Assembly: GCA_949825065.1 (NCBI GenBank)
Contig: OX463849.1
Coordinates: 35,235,199-35,299,198, forward strand
Length of the DNA: 64,000 nucleotides
Reading direction: 5' to 3'
Origin: Odontocerum albicorne
Lineage: Eukaryota; Arthropoda; Insecta; Trichoptera; Odontoceridae
The notes beneath the pieces were generated by a model, which saw only the letters and a list, made by a program, of their open reading frames with translations, had not been told where the DNA came from and ran no database searches. The position numbers and the translations under genes were made by a program. Positions 51,973 to 61,159 of this stretch are shown piece by piece; the stretch's first letter is position 1, and every line of letters begins with the position of its first letter.

Positions 51973-52145
51973 GCTCCACATTATACAGATTTCGTCTGAT
52001 ATACTCGTATGTTAGCTTTATTAAAAGTAGCGAAATAACAAAATATCGTTTTTTTTCCACTCCACATTATATAAATTTCTTCTGTTACACGTTAGCTAAA
52101 TCAAAAGTTCAAAATGACAATAAAACATGGTTTTTTTTTCACTCC
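51973..52145. repeat. 86-bp tandem duplication, one unit carrying the octamer
   Basis: CTCCACATTATACAGATTTC and CTCCACATTATATAAATTTC start units at 51974 and 52060. The units align through GTTAGCTTTATTAAAAG / GTTAGCTAAATCAAAAG only if six bases of TACTCGTA (52002-52009) are removed from the first. Confidence 0.8.
52002..52009. other. Footprint-like TACTCGTA, paralogue-supported
   Basis: The first 86-bp unit has TCTGATATACTCGTATGTTA where the second has TCTGTTACACGTTA. Removing CTCGTA equalises the lengths. Confidence 0.6.
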
Positions 52146-52269
52146 ATGCTATCATAAATTGTTACCCCAAGTATTTACTATTACATAATTAATTCGATTT
52201 TTTTTCAGTATAACTCCACGTCCACGTTTCACGTCCATACATCAAAGTTGATACATAAATACTGTTATG

Positions 52270-52425
52270 GATTATTCCAGTCTGGTTTTCACATTTTCAC
52301 TTAAAGCCTTTTTGCCACAGTTCTGGCTAGTTAAGAGAGATTGCCACTTGACAATAAGCTGGTTGGGTTTTATTTTATACAACGAAAGGGTTGTACAATA
52401 CAACTTCAAGTTTTGAGAAGCTGTT
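52270..52425 (+). mobile_element. SINE-B copy, 3' two-thirds
   Basis: CAGTCTGGTTTTCACA, CACTTAAAGCCTTTTTGCC, GAGAGATTGCCACTTGACAA and TTATACAACGAAAGGGTTGT, in family order on the plus strand. The tRNA-like head is absent. Confidence 0.75.
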
Positions 52426-52454
52426 ATATAAAATAATATTTAATCTTTATTTGC

Positions 52455-52580
52455 TTTCCTATGGTACCCTTTCACATATCCCTGGGAGAAGATATTATCT
52501 TCGGCCCTAGTAATCGATCCTTCGGGTTTGAAACCATGGACATCGTGATTCGTCAATAAACGCCATACTAACGCATGAGA
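52455..52580 (-). mobile_element. SINE-C tail, minus orientation
   Basis: ATGGTACCCTTTCACATATC, TATTATCTTCGGCCCTAGTA and ATCGATCCTTCGGGTTTGAA are the complement of the second half of 63215-63475 and match 59905-60040. Confidence 0.65.
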
Positions 52581-52800
52581 AAACACAGCGCATGCAACTG
52601 TTGCTTCTTAACAAACTGTAACCAGAATTTACTTATAGTAAAAAAAAACTTTAAAAAGTATGATAAGAAAATTTTTATATTTCATTATGATTTATAATCT
52701 TAATACAATATCAAAGTACGATATACGAGTATAATCATTATATTGGTGATCATGAAATGGATTTCACATTTTCAAAACCGATGCCAATAATCGAGCAATA
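52581..52800. other. No gene recognised
   Basis: Short A+T-rich spacer with a TACGAGTA octamer at 52724-52731. Confidence 0.35.
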
Positions 52801-53731
52801 TACGAGGCATATCCACAAAGTAAGTGTACTGAATTTTTATAGGTTACAATTTTTTTTATTTAAACATAAAAATTACGTGGTTACCGTAGTACATATGTAA
52901 GCTATTTTTCGACATAGTCGCCATTCCTCTCAATGCAGGTGGTGAAGCGGGGTATCAACTTGTTGATGCCTTCCTCGAAGTAGTTTCCCGCCTACCCCTC
53001 CGGCCACCTCCTCCTTTACCTCCTCGTCGGTTGAAAACCTTTTTCCACCCATGTGCAGCTTCAGGGAGGTAAAGAGATAGTAATCTGAAGGTGCTAGGTC
53101 AGGGGAATGCGCGGGATGGTTCAGGACATCCCATTTAAACGAGGCGAGCAGTTCCTTCGTGGCGTTGGCCGTGTGTGGTCTGGCATTATCGTGCAGCGGG
53201 CAGACACCCTTTGTCAGCATGCCTCTCCTCTTGTTCTGAATTGCCCTCCGCAATTTTTTTAGGGTCTCACAGTATCTTGCAGAGTTGATGGTCTCCCCTT
53301 GAGGCATATATTCAATTAAAATTATGCCTTGACAGTCCCAAAACACAGATGCCATGATTTTCTTGACTGAAATTGTGGTTTTGAACTTTTTGGCGGAGGG
53401 TGAAGAGGTGTAACGTGACCGTTTTTAAACTCACGTCACCACTTGTACACACTCGTACGAGTTTTCACCTCATTATAAACCTCAACCGGAGGTTTTCCCT
53501 TCCAAACGAGATAACGGATGACGCCGCGTATTTCGCACTTGGCGGGAGATTGTATTGACATTTTTCACGAAACATGTTATCGCGTCGACACTTCTCAACG
53601 TACTGACCTCGAACCGGTCTCGTTGCGGAGGGGAAGGGTCAAGGTACACGGAAGTGTAGCCAACATGTCGAAAATAAAATCCATCCGGTCGTGAGAGCCT
53701 CAGTACACTTACTTTCTGGATACGCATAGTA
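52801..53731 (-). mobile_element. Mariner element, internally deleted, about 930 bp
   Basis: The right-hand (5') end reads, on the minus strand, TA-CTATGCGTATCCAGAAAG. The other end on the plus strand is TA-CGAGGCATATCCACAAAG. The inverted repeats match through GTATCC(A)-AAAGTAAGTGTACTGA, with TA at both outer edges. A full mariner is usually about 1.3 kb, so some 350 bp are missing. It is the same subfamily as the 208-bp derivative at 26871. Confidence 0.9.
52902..53561 (-). pseudogene. Mariner transposase pseudogene, deleted and frameshifted
   Basis: The start at 53561 reads MSIQSPAKCEIRGVIRYLVW, KGKPPVEVYNEVKTRTSVYK and W, then an in-frame stop. Sequence then jumps to KIMASVFWDCQGI, so the rest of the DNA-binding domain and the first catalytic aspartate are lost. 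The 141-codon frame 53355-52930 holds PLHDNARPHTANAT (second D) and HPAHSPDLAPSDYYLF (third D region). Near 53000 a frameshift moves the true C-terminus (YFEEGINKL ... GDYVEK) to another frame, ending at 52902. No active protein is possible. Confidence 0.9.
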
Positions 53732-53890
53732 TAATAAAATCGACTGAACTTACGTCCGTATATAAGAATTGATGTTGTCATCGTTACGGTTTAATATTTA
53801 CGTTTTGATTATTAATGTCATAGTTAAAGTTTAGTATTGTTAATATTGTTGTCTTGAAATAATTAAATATTGTCATAAAATTTAATTAAA
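53732..53890. other. No gene recognised
   Basis: Short A+T-rich spacer. Confidence 0.3.
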
Positions 53891-53892
53891 TA

Positions 53893-54470
53893 AAGAAGAA
53901 TAGATCCAAACGAAAAAAGATCGAATTGCGCTGAATACATTCGCAACTATCGAAAGAATAGCGTAAGAGGCCAAATTTTTGACAAGTGCAACAACAGCAA
54001 TAACTGAAGAGGAAACCAATGAGCGTCTTGCTGAAGAGGCACAGCGAATATGTTACATGACTATCGTCAACGTTCTGGAGGACTTTGCTGGAGGATGTTC
54101 TGGAGGACTTGAACTTTGTGATTATGACAACTTTGGCAAGAACAGAGTTGAAATTCATAACTGTGGCTCGATGAATGATGTAAATCAATTGTGTCGTTAT
54201 CTCAATTTTGCAGATGAGGGATTTCCTAACAAAACATTCAAATATTGCAGCCATAAAGAAAGGATTTTTCTTAAAGATCAAAATGAACCAAGCCGCCAGT
54301 TTCTTCAACGTTTGATGGAATCATTAAGCAGTCCAGATTTTCGAGGCTACCAAAACTTTAAAACAAACATTCGTTCTTATAACTTTTTCAGCAGTTTTTA
54401 TTTTTCGATTTGTCACCTAGTCAATTTGTATCCCATGATTTTATCACGAGCTACAGCTGTTATATTGTAA
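53893..54470 (+). pseudogene. Helitron Rep/helicase, N-terminal relic
   Basis: The first part reads RIDPNEKRSN and AEYIRNYRKN in broken frame. The open frame from 53979 carries TNERLAEEAQRICYMTIVNV, then CRYLNFADEGFPNKTFKYCS, HKERIFLKD, then FLQRLMESL and FKTNIRSYNFF. Helitron proteins show C-(H/Y)C-A--F--E...F--CCH-GK--L...L--L...F--NIR-YN--(F)AF. Here the second cysteine is L, CCHKGK has become YCSHKER, and the frame turns to noise after SYNFF. A further shard, CYIV, occurs near 54455 before a stop. The Rep HUH domain itself is absent. Confidence 0.75.
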
Positions 54471-55730
54471 CAGCATAAAATTACAACTAGCTACTATCGG
54501 TTAATATACCCAAGTACATTTGTGGCAATCGAAATCGCGCAAATTGTGATATAGAACTTATATAAATGTTAAATAAAGGTACAAAGAAACGCATAAAACG
54601 AATATACCAACCCAATAAAAATTATGAGAGGGTATAATAAAACATGTTCATTCATTAATAAACTATTTAATGTGAGCATAAAATTAGGTGAAAACAATTC
54701 AGTAGCTATTTATTATGTTGCTAATCTGCCTTTCCGCTGAACCTGACTTCAGTGACGAACATGCTGATTGAAGTGAGTGAACAGTGATCTGCGTCTATTA
54801 TTTAATAGACAATATTCAAAGAATGAGGTAAAAGTCGTATTTTTTTTTAAAATACGTTAGATGAAACCGCGTAAATCAAAGGATTGGTGCATATACTCCT
54901 AAAATACTAAACTGACTTCCACAAGAATGTTCTTAACAGAGAATTGGAAATAGATCAAGAAAAATAGATGTGTGTTACATATTTATATATTTAAGCAACA
55001 CCAAAGAGAAAATATGATCTCAGTAATGGCGTTCTGAGGCCAAGAAAAATGTCGTAGAATTTAAAACAGCGTACATTAATATATTTCCCTGAGGGGCAAC
55101 CCAATAAATCAGCGGGGTAACAAAAGAATTATGGGGTATTTTTAAATGCGGCGTTTCGCTGCATTTGGCGTGCCCTCCCTCAATTGGTTCGGCCCTGAGC
55201 AGCGCAAGACGGATATCTCCGCGGGACACTAAATCTTCCAAGAACATCTTCGGCATCAGATCCATCCGTGGCTGGGAGTAATGAGGACAGGGACGGACTA
55301 ACTATGTTAAATATTTTTATGAACTAAGATTCTCAAACTTCATTATGAAAAGAGAACAGTAGAAACAATTGGAATAATTTGTGTATGATGACAAGATGCT
55401 GCAGAGCATAGTTCCTTCAACTTTCAATTAATCAAATAATTACGTCAGATTCACTTCAACTTTTAACGTGTGAGAATAGATGGTTAGTTAAGCAAAAAAA
55501 TGTGTATTCGACTCAATATAAGTATCGAATTCTCTGTATTTTAATATCAATGTGGAAAAATTCATTTCAATTTTCTTTTTGAAATTTGTTAATTAATTTA
55601 TTGTTTGTTCTTATTTTCTTACACAAATTGTTTCATTTTATCTGAAGTAGCGAGAATAATTTCCGAAAAACTATTTGTATTGGAACTTAGATAAAACCTA
55701 AAGATAAGATAAGATAGATAAGCCATTAAA
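54471..55730. other. No assigned gene; G+C-richer minus-strand frame at 55020-55265
   Basis: The minus-strand frame reads DLMPKMFLEDLVSRGDIRLA, LLRAEPIEGGHAKCSETP and PLIYWVAPQGNIL. It is protein-like and less A+T-rich, but unknown to me. The remainder is A+T-rich. Confidence 0.3.
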
Positions 55731-55734
55731 AATC

Positions 55735-55860
55735 ATATGATGACCTTCGAGGCCTAATTAATAAGATGCTTGACTTTGAGGTTTTGGGTTCGATTTCCCA
55801 CGGTATTAAAAAATATCCAGTCTGGTAAAATAGTTTATCTGATGACAATACTCGCTGCAT
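55735..55860 (+). mobile_element. SINE-C-like copy, 5' half
   Basis: GATGACCTTCGAGGCCTAAT, TGGGTTCGATTTCCC (good B box), then ATCCAGTCTGGTAAAATAG and GATGACAATAC match the middle of 63215-63475. Confidence 0.65.
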
Positions 55861-55864
55861 ACCG

Positions 55865-56150
55865 AACTGAGAATCTATGACAGATTGTGGACAATATGCC
55901 TTCGACGAGTCTTCCGACTCTTTGGGCACATTGTTCGTGGTCAATGAGACAGTTTGGTGAGGTTTATAGTTTTTGGAAGCGTGGTAGTAGAATGAAGCAC
56001 AAGAGGAAAAATCCTAACCAAGTGAAATATAAAACTGGAATACTCTTACCACCTGCCCTTCGAGCCGTGGAGTGCAAGGATAGATGTCAGAAGCTATCAT
56101 GGGTGTCACGACTGAGAAGTCATGAGCTACACGACAGAATATACTAATTT
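55865..56150 (+). pseudogene. LINE ORF2 C-terminal relic
   Basis: Plus-strand pieces: RRVFRLFGHIVRGQ-like codons (CTTTGGGCACATTGTTCGTG), VVGRRS, then ILLPPALRAVECKDRCQKLS, then WVSRLRSHELHDRIY. The R(L)FGH(I)VR ... RAV--A-DR--W...WV-RLR-HE pattern is that of an insect LINE tail. It is frameshifted between blocks. Confidence 0.65.
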
Positions 56151-56220
56151 GCAAAAAATGTATAAAAGGTTACTTTCTAAATTTGTAAATTGCCGCTTTT
56201 AATTTATTTTAAATTTTATG
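56151..56220. other. No gene recognised
   Basis: Short A+T-rich spacer before the LTR-like element. Confidence 0.3.
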
Positions 56221-56224
56221 ATAT

Positions 56225-56646
56225 TGTAGCGAGATGCTTAACTTGATACGTCGTGATGATTTTGATATGTCTTGTATTTAAAATAAATACAAAACTCAGG
56301 AATGCGGATAAAAGTGAGAGTAAATAATCAATGAATGGTCGAGTGAATAATAATGTTTATTTGTCTACAAGTAGGTATTTTATAGTTGTGCGTGAATGCG
56401 CCCGCGATATATACTTTGTCTCACTCCTCCGCGTGCCCCAGTATAGCGGGTAGGATATTTATTTGCCGAAACGGCGAGACAAAGCGATGCGCTCTCCCTC
56501 TACCGTGGAATGCAGCGTAAATAATATTTGCGTGAACACAGTGTTGACGTTTCTGGTATGTGACAATTGTAGATGTCCAGAGGTTGATTCATCGGTCGTT
56601 GACCCTGTATGTTTGACAATTTATTTAGGGACGTAGGTACCCTACA
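56225..56646. mobile_element. Solo LTR candidate, 422 bp
   Basis: It starts TGTAG and ends CTACA, the 5'-TG...CA-3' inverted termini of an LTR, and is flanked by ATAT on both sides (56221-56224, 56647-56650) as a 4-bp target duplication. The interior is more G+C-rich than its surroundings and holds a TATATA at about 56408. A 4-bp duplication suits a Gypsy-type element. No internal region, primer site or gag/pol is nearby, consistent with recombination to a solo copy. The flanks extend the symmetry by chance (ATGATAT / ATATCAT). Confidence 0.6.
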
Positions 56647-56650
56647 ATAT

Positions 56651-56860
56651 CATAAATATATAGTACTGTTTATTCCTCTTGTTACATTTCTTTATCTGAC
56701 CAATTTCGGAATTCCACCCATTTATCCTAAATCATTTTCTGAAAAGCAATTTTAATAATACTCCACAGTTTGAGAAATTATGTTTCCGAGGACTCTGTAT
56801 GCAGAAAATAATTCAGAAGCTTCTCGTGAAAATTAAAAACGGTTTATGAAATATGTGGAT
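56651..56860. other. No gene recognised
   Basis: Short A+T-rich spacer. Confidence 0.3.
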
Positions 56861-56880
56861 GGGATGGGATGGGATGGGAT
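56861..56880 (+). repeat. (GGGAT)4, G-quadruplex motif
   Basis: GGGATGGGATGGGATGGGAT: four runs of three G separated by two-base loops, which fits the strict quadruplex pattern. It is conspicuous in such A+T-rich DNA. Confidence 0.9.
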
Positions 56881-57115
56881 GCCTGCTGATGTTTAACCCA
56901 TGACATAAAATATGGAAAATTATGCATAACCAGGAAAGTATAAGACAATTTTGCTGAAAAAAGGGCGATTTGAACAGTTTTTTATTATTTATTATATACA
57001 TACTTATAATTAATTACTTTACTCGTCTGTTCTCTTCTACATCTCTCTTATCATTGCATCATTGGAGTGTCCTGATTTCTTGATTTGTTACAAAAAAAAA
57101 ACAGAAATGTTCCAC
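56881..57115. other. No gene recognised
   Basis: A+T-rich spacer with an A10 run at 57092-57101. Confidence 0.3.
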
Positions 57116-57204
57116 ATTCTGTCAGTCCATCGCATCAACGTCCCTCATGCTGTCAGTCCATCGCATCAACGTTCCTCATTCTGTCAGTCCATCGCATCAA
57201 CGAT
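57116..57204. repeat. Tandem array, 31-bp unit, 3 copies
   Basis: CTGTCAGTCCATCGCATCAA followed by CG-TCCTCAT starts at 57119, 57150 and 57181. Copies are almost identical. Confidence 0.9.
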
Positions 57205-57289
57205 TTGCTCTGTACCTTGTCGTCTCTTCTAAAATATTTTTTTCTTGGAAAACCCCAAATTTACATTTTGGATCATAATGTATAGAATA

Positions 57290-57620
57290 ATCGATTCAGA
57301 TACTTATCGCGTGCTCAATGCTGAGATCGTGGTCATCTATACCACCAGTCTCCATCCGTCTCGGTCCTGGGCCATGATAAATGCAACGCTTAATGAATTT
57401 GTTGTTAGAATATTTAACAAGTTTTTTGTTAACTTCATTCTTTATTACACACCTTCCTCTTGCTCGCCTTCAATATATTTTCTACGTGATCACCACCTTC
57501 TCGAGACTTTCAATATACTTTGGGCAGCTGCTAATGTCCAAACGTACGGATTATTTTCCTGCATGTTGTCACAAGTCTTTCGGTAATCTCCAATATTTGG
57601 ATGATAGAGACGTTGGTGAG
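57290..57620 (-). pseudogene. LINE-S ORF2 end, copy 2
   Basis: The complement reads MQENNPYVWTLAA near 57530, then SLSVAFIMAQDRDGWRLVV near 57370. The AL-AAF-MAQDR--WR block is shared with 45611-45840. The plus-strand frames here are shadows. Confidence 0.65.
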
Positions 57621-57900
57621 AGAATTATATCGATGAATTTTTTTTTTTAAACTATGAATTTATAACAAGAACATTGAACATCTACTTTGCTCGAGAGATA
57701 TTTTTCATTTATTTATATAAATGTTTACATATTCTACGAGTGCTCAAAATTAACATATGTCAGCAGTTTTTTTAGGTTTATGGTATGTTTTGAGACAGGT
57801 CACATATAAATAATTCAATAAATCCGAATTGCAGTCGCTCGTCAAAATAGACAACTCTCATATTAATCTAAGAACGTGATTTGAATGAAATTCAAACTAT
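57621..57900. other. No gene recognised
   Basis: A+T-rich spacer. Confidence 0.35.
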
Positions 57901-57904
57901 ACTA

Positions 57905-58110
57905 ACGACCTCCGTGACCTAGTTGGTAAGTCTTTTAACCCGGGGTTTGCGGGTTCGATTTCCGCTGCAACTCAATTTTTTTTTTAAGTTGCAGCCCGTT
58001 TTCACATTAGACTTGTTTAACATATTTCTGGATTGAAGAGATTGCCACATGGAAATGTAGCAATCTCTTCCCTGCCCCTAGGTTATAATGTATACAACGA
58101 AAGTGTAATA
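57905..58110 (+). mobile_element. SINE-B copy, plus orientation, full length with inverted patch
   Basis: Head CGACCTCCGTGACCTAGTTG, GTAAGTCTTTTAACCC and GCGGGTTCGATTTCCGC. Body CACATTAGACTTGTTTAACA. Tail AGGTTATAATGTATACAACG, AAAGTGTAATACAATAC. In the tail GAAGAGATTGCCAC is followed by its own inverse TAGCAATCTCTTC where GTGGCAATAAACC is expected (58037-58071). Confidence 0.9.
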
Positions 58111-58295
58111 CAATACAATATATTTGATTCAACCCACTATTTTAATTCATTGAATATCAGTGAATCTAGCCGTCAAGATGTTATGCTGGAAAACAAAAGT
58201 CAATCGTTATGTTATTGATAAGCTAGCGATTGAAACATTTATATCTATGCTGACTAAAGGAAGGACCTTTAAAACTATGGACACAGTGCGGAGAA
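58111..58295. other. No gene recognised
   Basis: A+T-rich spacer. Confidence 0.3.
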
Positions 58296-58299
58296 AGAG

Positions 58300-58480
58300 T
58301 AACAGCCCCGAGTGATTGATTTTGGATGTAATTGTGTGATGCTCGAGTGGTGGATGTTTTGATTTGTAAGGGGCAAAAGGAGCCAAGACGCATATCTAAT
58401 GGATTGACCAAGTGAAAAAGGCAGCTTGTAAGTTCGGGAGGCGCTGCATATCAAGGGAAATTTACCGCACGTGCTTCAAA
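58300..58480 (+). pseudogene. Possible LINE ORF2 tail shred
   Basis: Across frames: RRISNGLTK, then WIDQVKKAACKFGRRCISRE and IYRTCFKRF. The WIDQVKK word is typical after the RGRP block of LINE tails. Short and uncertain. Confidence 0.35.
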
Positions 58481-58720
58481 AGATTTGTTAATAATGATAT
58501 GATTATCTAACATGATTAGACTTCGAAGCTTTCACTTTCACGTTTATTTTTCATTAGTTTAAAATATTTTTCAGAGTTGTTGCCGTATTAAGTTGACTTA
58601 GTCCTGCACTAGTCACCGCGAATGTGCCGTGAGAGCGAATAGCTAAGTGGGCCAAACATGAGTTCACGTTGCAATTGCGAATAACTAATTGAGTACTCAC
58701 TAGATTCCGTAATATTTTTT
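58481..58720. other. No gene recognised
   Basis: Mixed composition with no match. Confidence 0.3.
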
Positions 58721-58724
58721 GACA

Positions 58725-58772
58725 TCATCTTGCAGATGAAGCAACACGCTCGAAACGTCGGCAATCATTTTA
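58725..58772 (+). ncRNA. Hammerhead-like sequence, degenerate
   Basis: TCTTG, CAGATGA, AGC-AACAC-GCT hairpin, CGAAAC, GTC, GGCAA. Hammerhead order with a good stem II and TTGC/GCAA as stem I, but the essential CUGA is CAGA, so it should be inactive. It may mark another Penelope-type end. Confidence 0.3.
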
Positions 58773-58925
58773 GCCAACTCAACACGACTTCAAAAAATAT
58801 TTTAAACTAGTATTTATCCTTTTCCAGACTCGTGCCTCAATCATTCAATCTCAATTTAAACTTAGAATGTATACGAGTATTTCATATGAATAAATACAGG
58901 TAATTGCATAAGCTGGCTTGAGTTC
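58773..58925. other. No gene recognised
   Basis: Spacer with a TACGAGTA octamer at 58872-58879. Confidence 0.3.
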
Positions 58926-58929
58926 ATGG

Positions 58930-59215
58930 AGGAAAAAATGCTGAATTTCTTATATAGGAATCGGGATATGTCACTAAGTAGGTTGCCGCCCAGAACTGTA
59001 ACTGGACATGGCGTATTTCCAGATGTATCGATGATAGGCAACCAAGGACTGGAAAAAGAAGAATCCTAATAAGGGGGCTACCGACATAAAAAAGTGGCTA
59101 GAAGCAACTGAAAACAATGTCCCAAAATATGAACGAGTGGAGGGTAAGAAGGGCGGCATACTCGTATATCCAACTCTGAAATCAACCAGGCGTATGATGA
59201 TGATGATTATTAATA
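58930..59215 (+). pseudogene. LINE-M ORF2 end with (TGA)n tail, copy 2
   Basis: Plus strand: RIGNQGLEKEE-like codons, KKWLEATENN, EGKKGG, then YPTLKSTR and (ATG)n. Copy 1 at 28180 has GIYPTLESTR and (ATG)n. The two align over 31 bases at GGCATA...CAACCAGGC only when six bases of a TACTCGTA (59159-59166) are left out of this copy. Confidence 0.7.
59159..59166. other. Footprint-like TACTCGTA, paralogue-supported
   Basis: This copy reads GGCATACTCGTATATCCAAC and LINE-M copy 1 reads GGCATATACCCAAC at 28187. The difference is exactly CTCGTA plus one substitution. Confidence 0.75.
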
Positions 59216-59900
59216 TACCTTTCAGGGACCAAGAACACTTGTCTCTAAACGCGTGGCTGTTAAGTCCAATCCCTCTTCAAGTCTACTCAGTATACAGAAG
59301 AATCAAACCAGAAACAAAGGTAGCATTTATCCAGGCCACATTTCAGGGCTTATCATGGGCTGGCTGGAACACAAGGGAGCCCTTGTTCCAGACAGCACTT
59401 GAGGATTATTTATAACACACGGTCACTCTTAATTAAGTAATCAGTGAAAGCATCAACATTTACATCTGTTGCTTAATGCATCTTATATTAAATATGTTTT
59501 TAAAAGTTATCAAGAAAGTATTGTTTATCAATTAGATATATTTTCTCTTTTATTATAACTTGTATTTTGACTTCGTCTTAAACATCTTTTTTTTATATCT
59601 TGAATCTTAAAAAGGACGTTTGTTTATGAATTTTTAATAATACGAGTATAAATAAAACACTTACATTTTATTTTATATTCCCCACTGTTTTATTTTTGTA
59701 AGTTCACAATGGGTTTCTAAGAAATCTGTCTTCCTCGTCAGATGAAGATGAACTAAATTATGTTACATGTCTAAAATATATTTTCTAATGGCAGTATGTA
59801 GAGAAAAGGGGGGTAGTGACTTATAAGGAAATAAAAGGAAGGAAAAGGGAGTAGGTAGCCATCTTATTTTTTTTTCGTTGAAGTTTGTGTTTATTTTTTA
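59216..59900. other. No gene recognised; short hairpin at 59364-59391
   Basis: CTGGAACACAAGGG and CCCTTGTTCCAG form a 12-bp stem with one bulged C. The stretch 59216-59415 is less A+T-rich, but no protein is recognised. A TACGAGTA octamer is at 59641-59648. Confidence 0.4.
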
Positions 59901-59902
59901 TT

Positions 59903-60060
59903 TATTCGTATGCTACCCTTCAACTTATCCAAATTGGAGATTCAGACATGTTGATAATCATGACCGGGAGACAACATTGTCTTCGGCTCCATTAATTTAG
60001 TCTTCGGGCTTAGAACCAGTACTGTGTAATTCGTAATCGCGCGTGTTAGTTATATTTTCA
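59903..60060 (-). mobile_element. SINE-C copy, minus orientation, 3' part
   Basis: TATTCGTATGCTACCCTTCA, AACATTGTCTTCGGCTCCAT and TAGTCTTCGGGCTTAGAACC match the 52455 and 29388 copies and the complement of 63360-63475. Confidence 0.7.
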
Positions 60061-60144
60061 CTCATAGAGTGATCAACACTCGCACCTCTCGAGCGCTACA
60101 CGTCACAAAATGAACTATTTTGCTACGCTTAGACCCTTTTTTGA

Positions 60145-60222
60145 GTATCGTGGGGAATCGAATCCGAAACCCTCAGCTAGAAGTCAAACGTCTTATCTAC
60201 CAAGGCACGGTGGTTACCTTTT
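60145..60222 (-). repeat. tRNA-like SINE head, minus orientation
   Basis: GGGGAATCGAATCCGAAACC, AAGTCAAACGTCTTATCTAC and CAAGGCACGGTGG: complemented B box and A-box region. Confidence 0.6.
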
Positions 60223-60261
60223 TAAGGATAAACGCTATGATGTGTTTAAATACTTATTTTC

Positions 60262-60335
60262 AATGATTATCTTAGTTGGTAAGACGCTTGTCTTCCACCC
60301 GAGGATTTTGGGGTTGATTTCCACAATCGATAAAT
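60262..60335 (+). repeat. tRNA-like SINE head, plus orientation
   Basis: TTAGTTGGTAAGACGCTTGT, CTTCCACCCGAGGATTTTG and GGGTTGATTTCCAC: the SINE-B head facing the head at 60145, so two copies lie divergently. Confidence 0.65.
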
Positions 60336-60465
60336 ATGTATGTGGCCAAAAAGGAATGTCAACTTTTAAATTTAAATGTCTCAAAAACAGTAAATAATAG
60401 ATCAAAATGTATACTGAAAAGCCTAACGGTATTATTTTATAATAAAAAAATATATCACATAAGTT
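60336..60465. other. No gene recognised
   Basis: A+T-rich spacer. Confidence 0.3.
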
Positions 60466-60467
60466 TA

Positions 60468-60541
60468 AGAGTAATATTGCTACAATATTTGGGTAGCATG
60501 TTTTAGAGTAATATTGCTACAATATTTGGGTAGCATGTTTT
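60468..60541. repeat. 37-bp direct duplication
   Basis: AGAGTAATATTGCTACAATA and TTTGGGTAGCATGTTTT occur twice without a mismatch, starting at 60468 and 60505. Confidence 0.95.
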
Positions 60542-60639
60542 GGGAGATATACGAGTACGTAGATGATGTAATAAGAATAACTAACAGAGAGGGGGATCAA
60601 CTCAGTACGTACTGTTTTCGCCAATAAATCAAACGCAAA

Positions 60640-60905
60640 TTCTTCAAAAATTACTGTGCATAGTGGCATTCTAGTGCCCACCTTGATGCATGGTAGAGAA
60701 GCTTGAACATTGAAATGGAATGATAAAATCAAAATTAATGGTGCTTAGCAAAAAATATATTTTTATGGAAAGAGGTAGACTTACGAAATAGTGACATTTA
60801 TGACGAGATATATGGATGTAGATAAAACAAAAGGTATGCGTATTAGTAGAAAGGTGTTAGTAGAAAGTTTTTCCTCTTTGTCTACCCAAAAAAGGGATAT
60901 GGCAT
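60640..60905 (+). pseudogene. LINE-H C-terminal relic, shortened
   Basis: Plus strand: GILVPTLMHGR matching the VPTLMYGS block, then the terminal block (GACGAGATATATGGATGTAG, TTCCTCTTTGTCTACCC). The middle with the GHV and GRP blocks is deleted. Confidence 0.6.
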
Positions 60906-61155
60906 GAGGAAATGTGTATGTTTATATTGTAAATAAAATAACAACCAAATTAAATCTAACCACGAAATGAGAAAAATATCTTTTAAATTGATTATGTATT
61001 CTATTATAATATTATACTATATATGGATCAGCCCATACGATCTAGGGAGCATCAGCCCTTAGGAGTTATTTTTGTTCAAGAATAAGGAATTATTCTGAAG
61101 TGATTTCATGTTATATTATTACCAGTATTATCCTTATTGTGAGGACATAAAAGCA
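60906..61155. other. No gene recognised
   Basis: A+T-rich spacer. Confidence 0.3.
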
Positions 61156-61159
61156 TGGC

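Noticed and set aside
53982..54310. Minus-strand 140-codon frame at 53886-54308 as a membrane protein
   Set aside because: It is antisense to the Helitron N-terminal relic and its hydrophobicity comes from the complement of A-rich codons.
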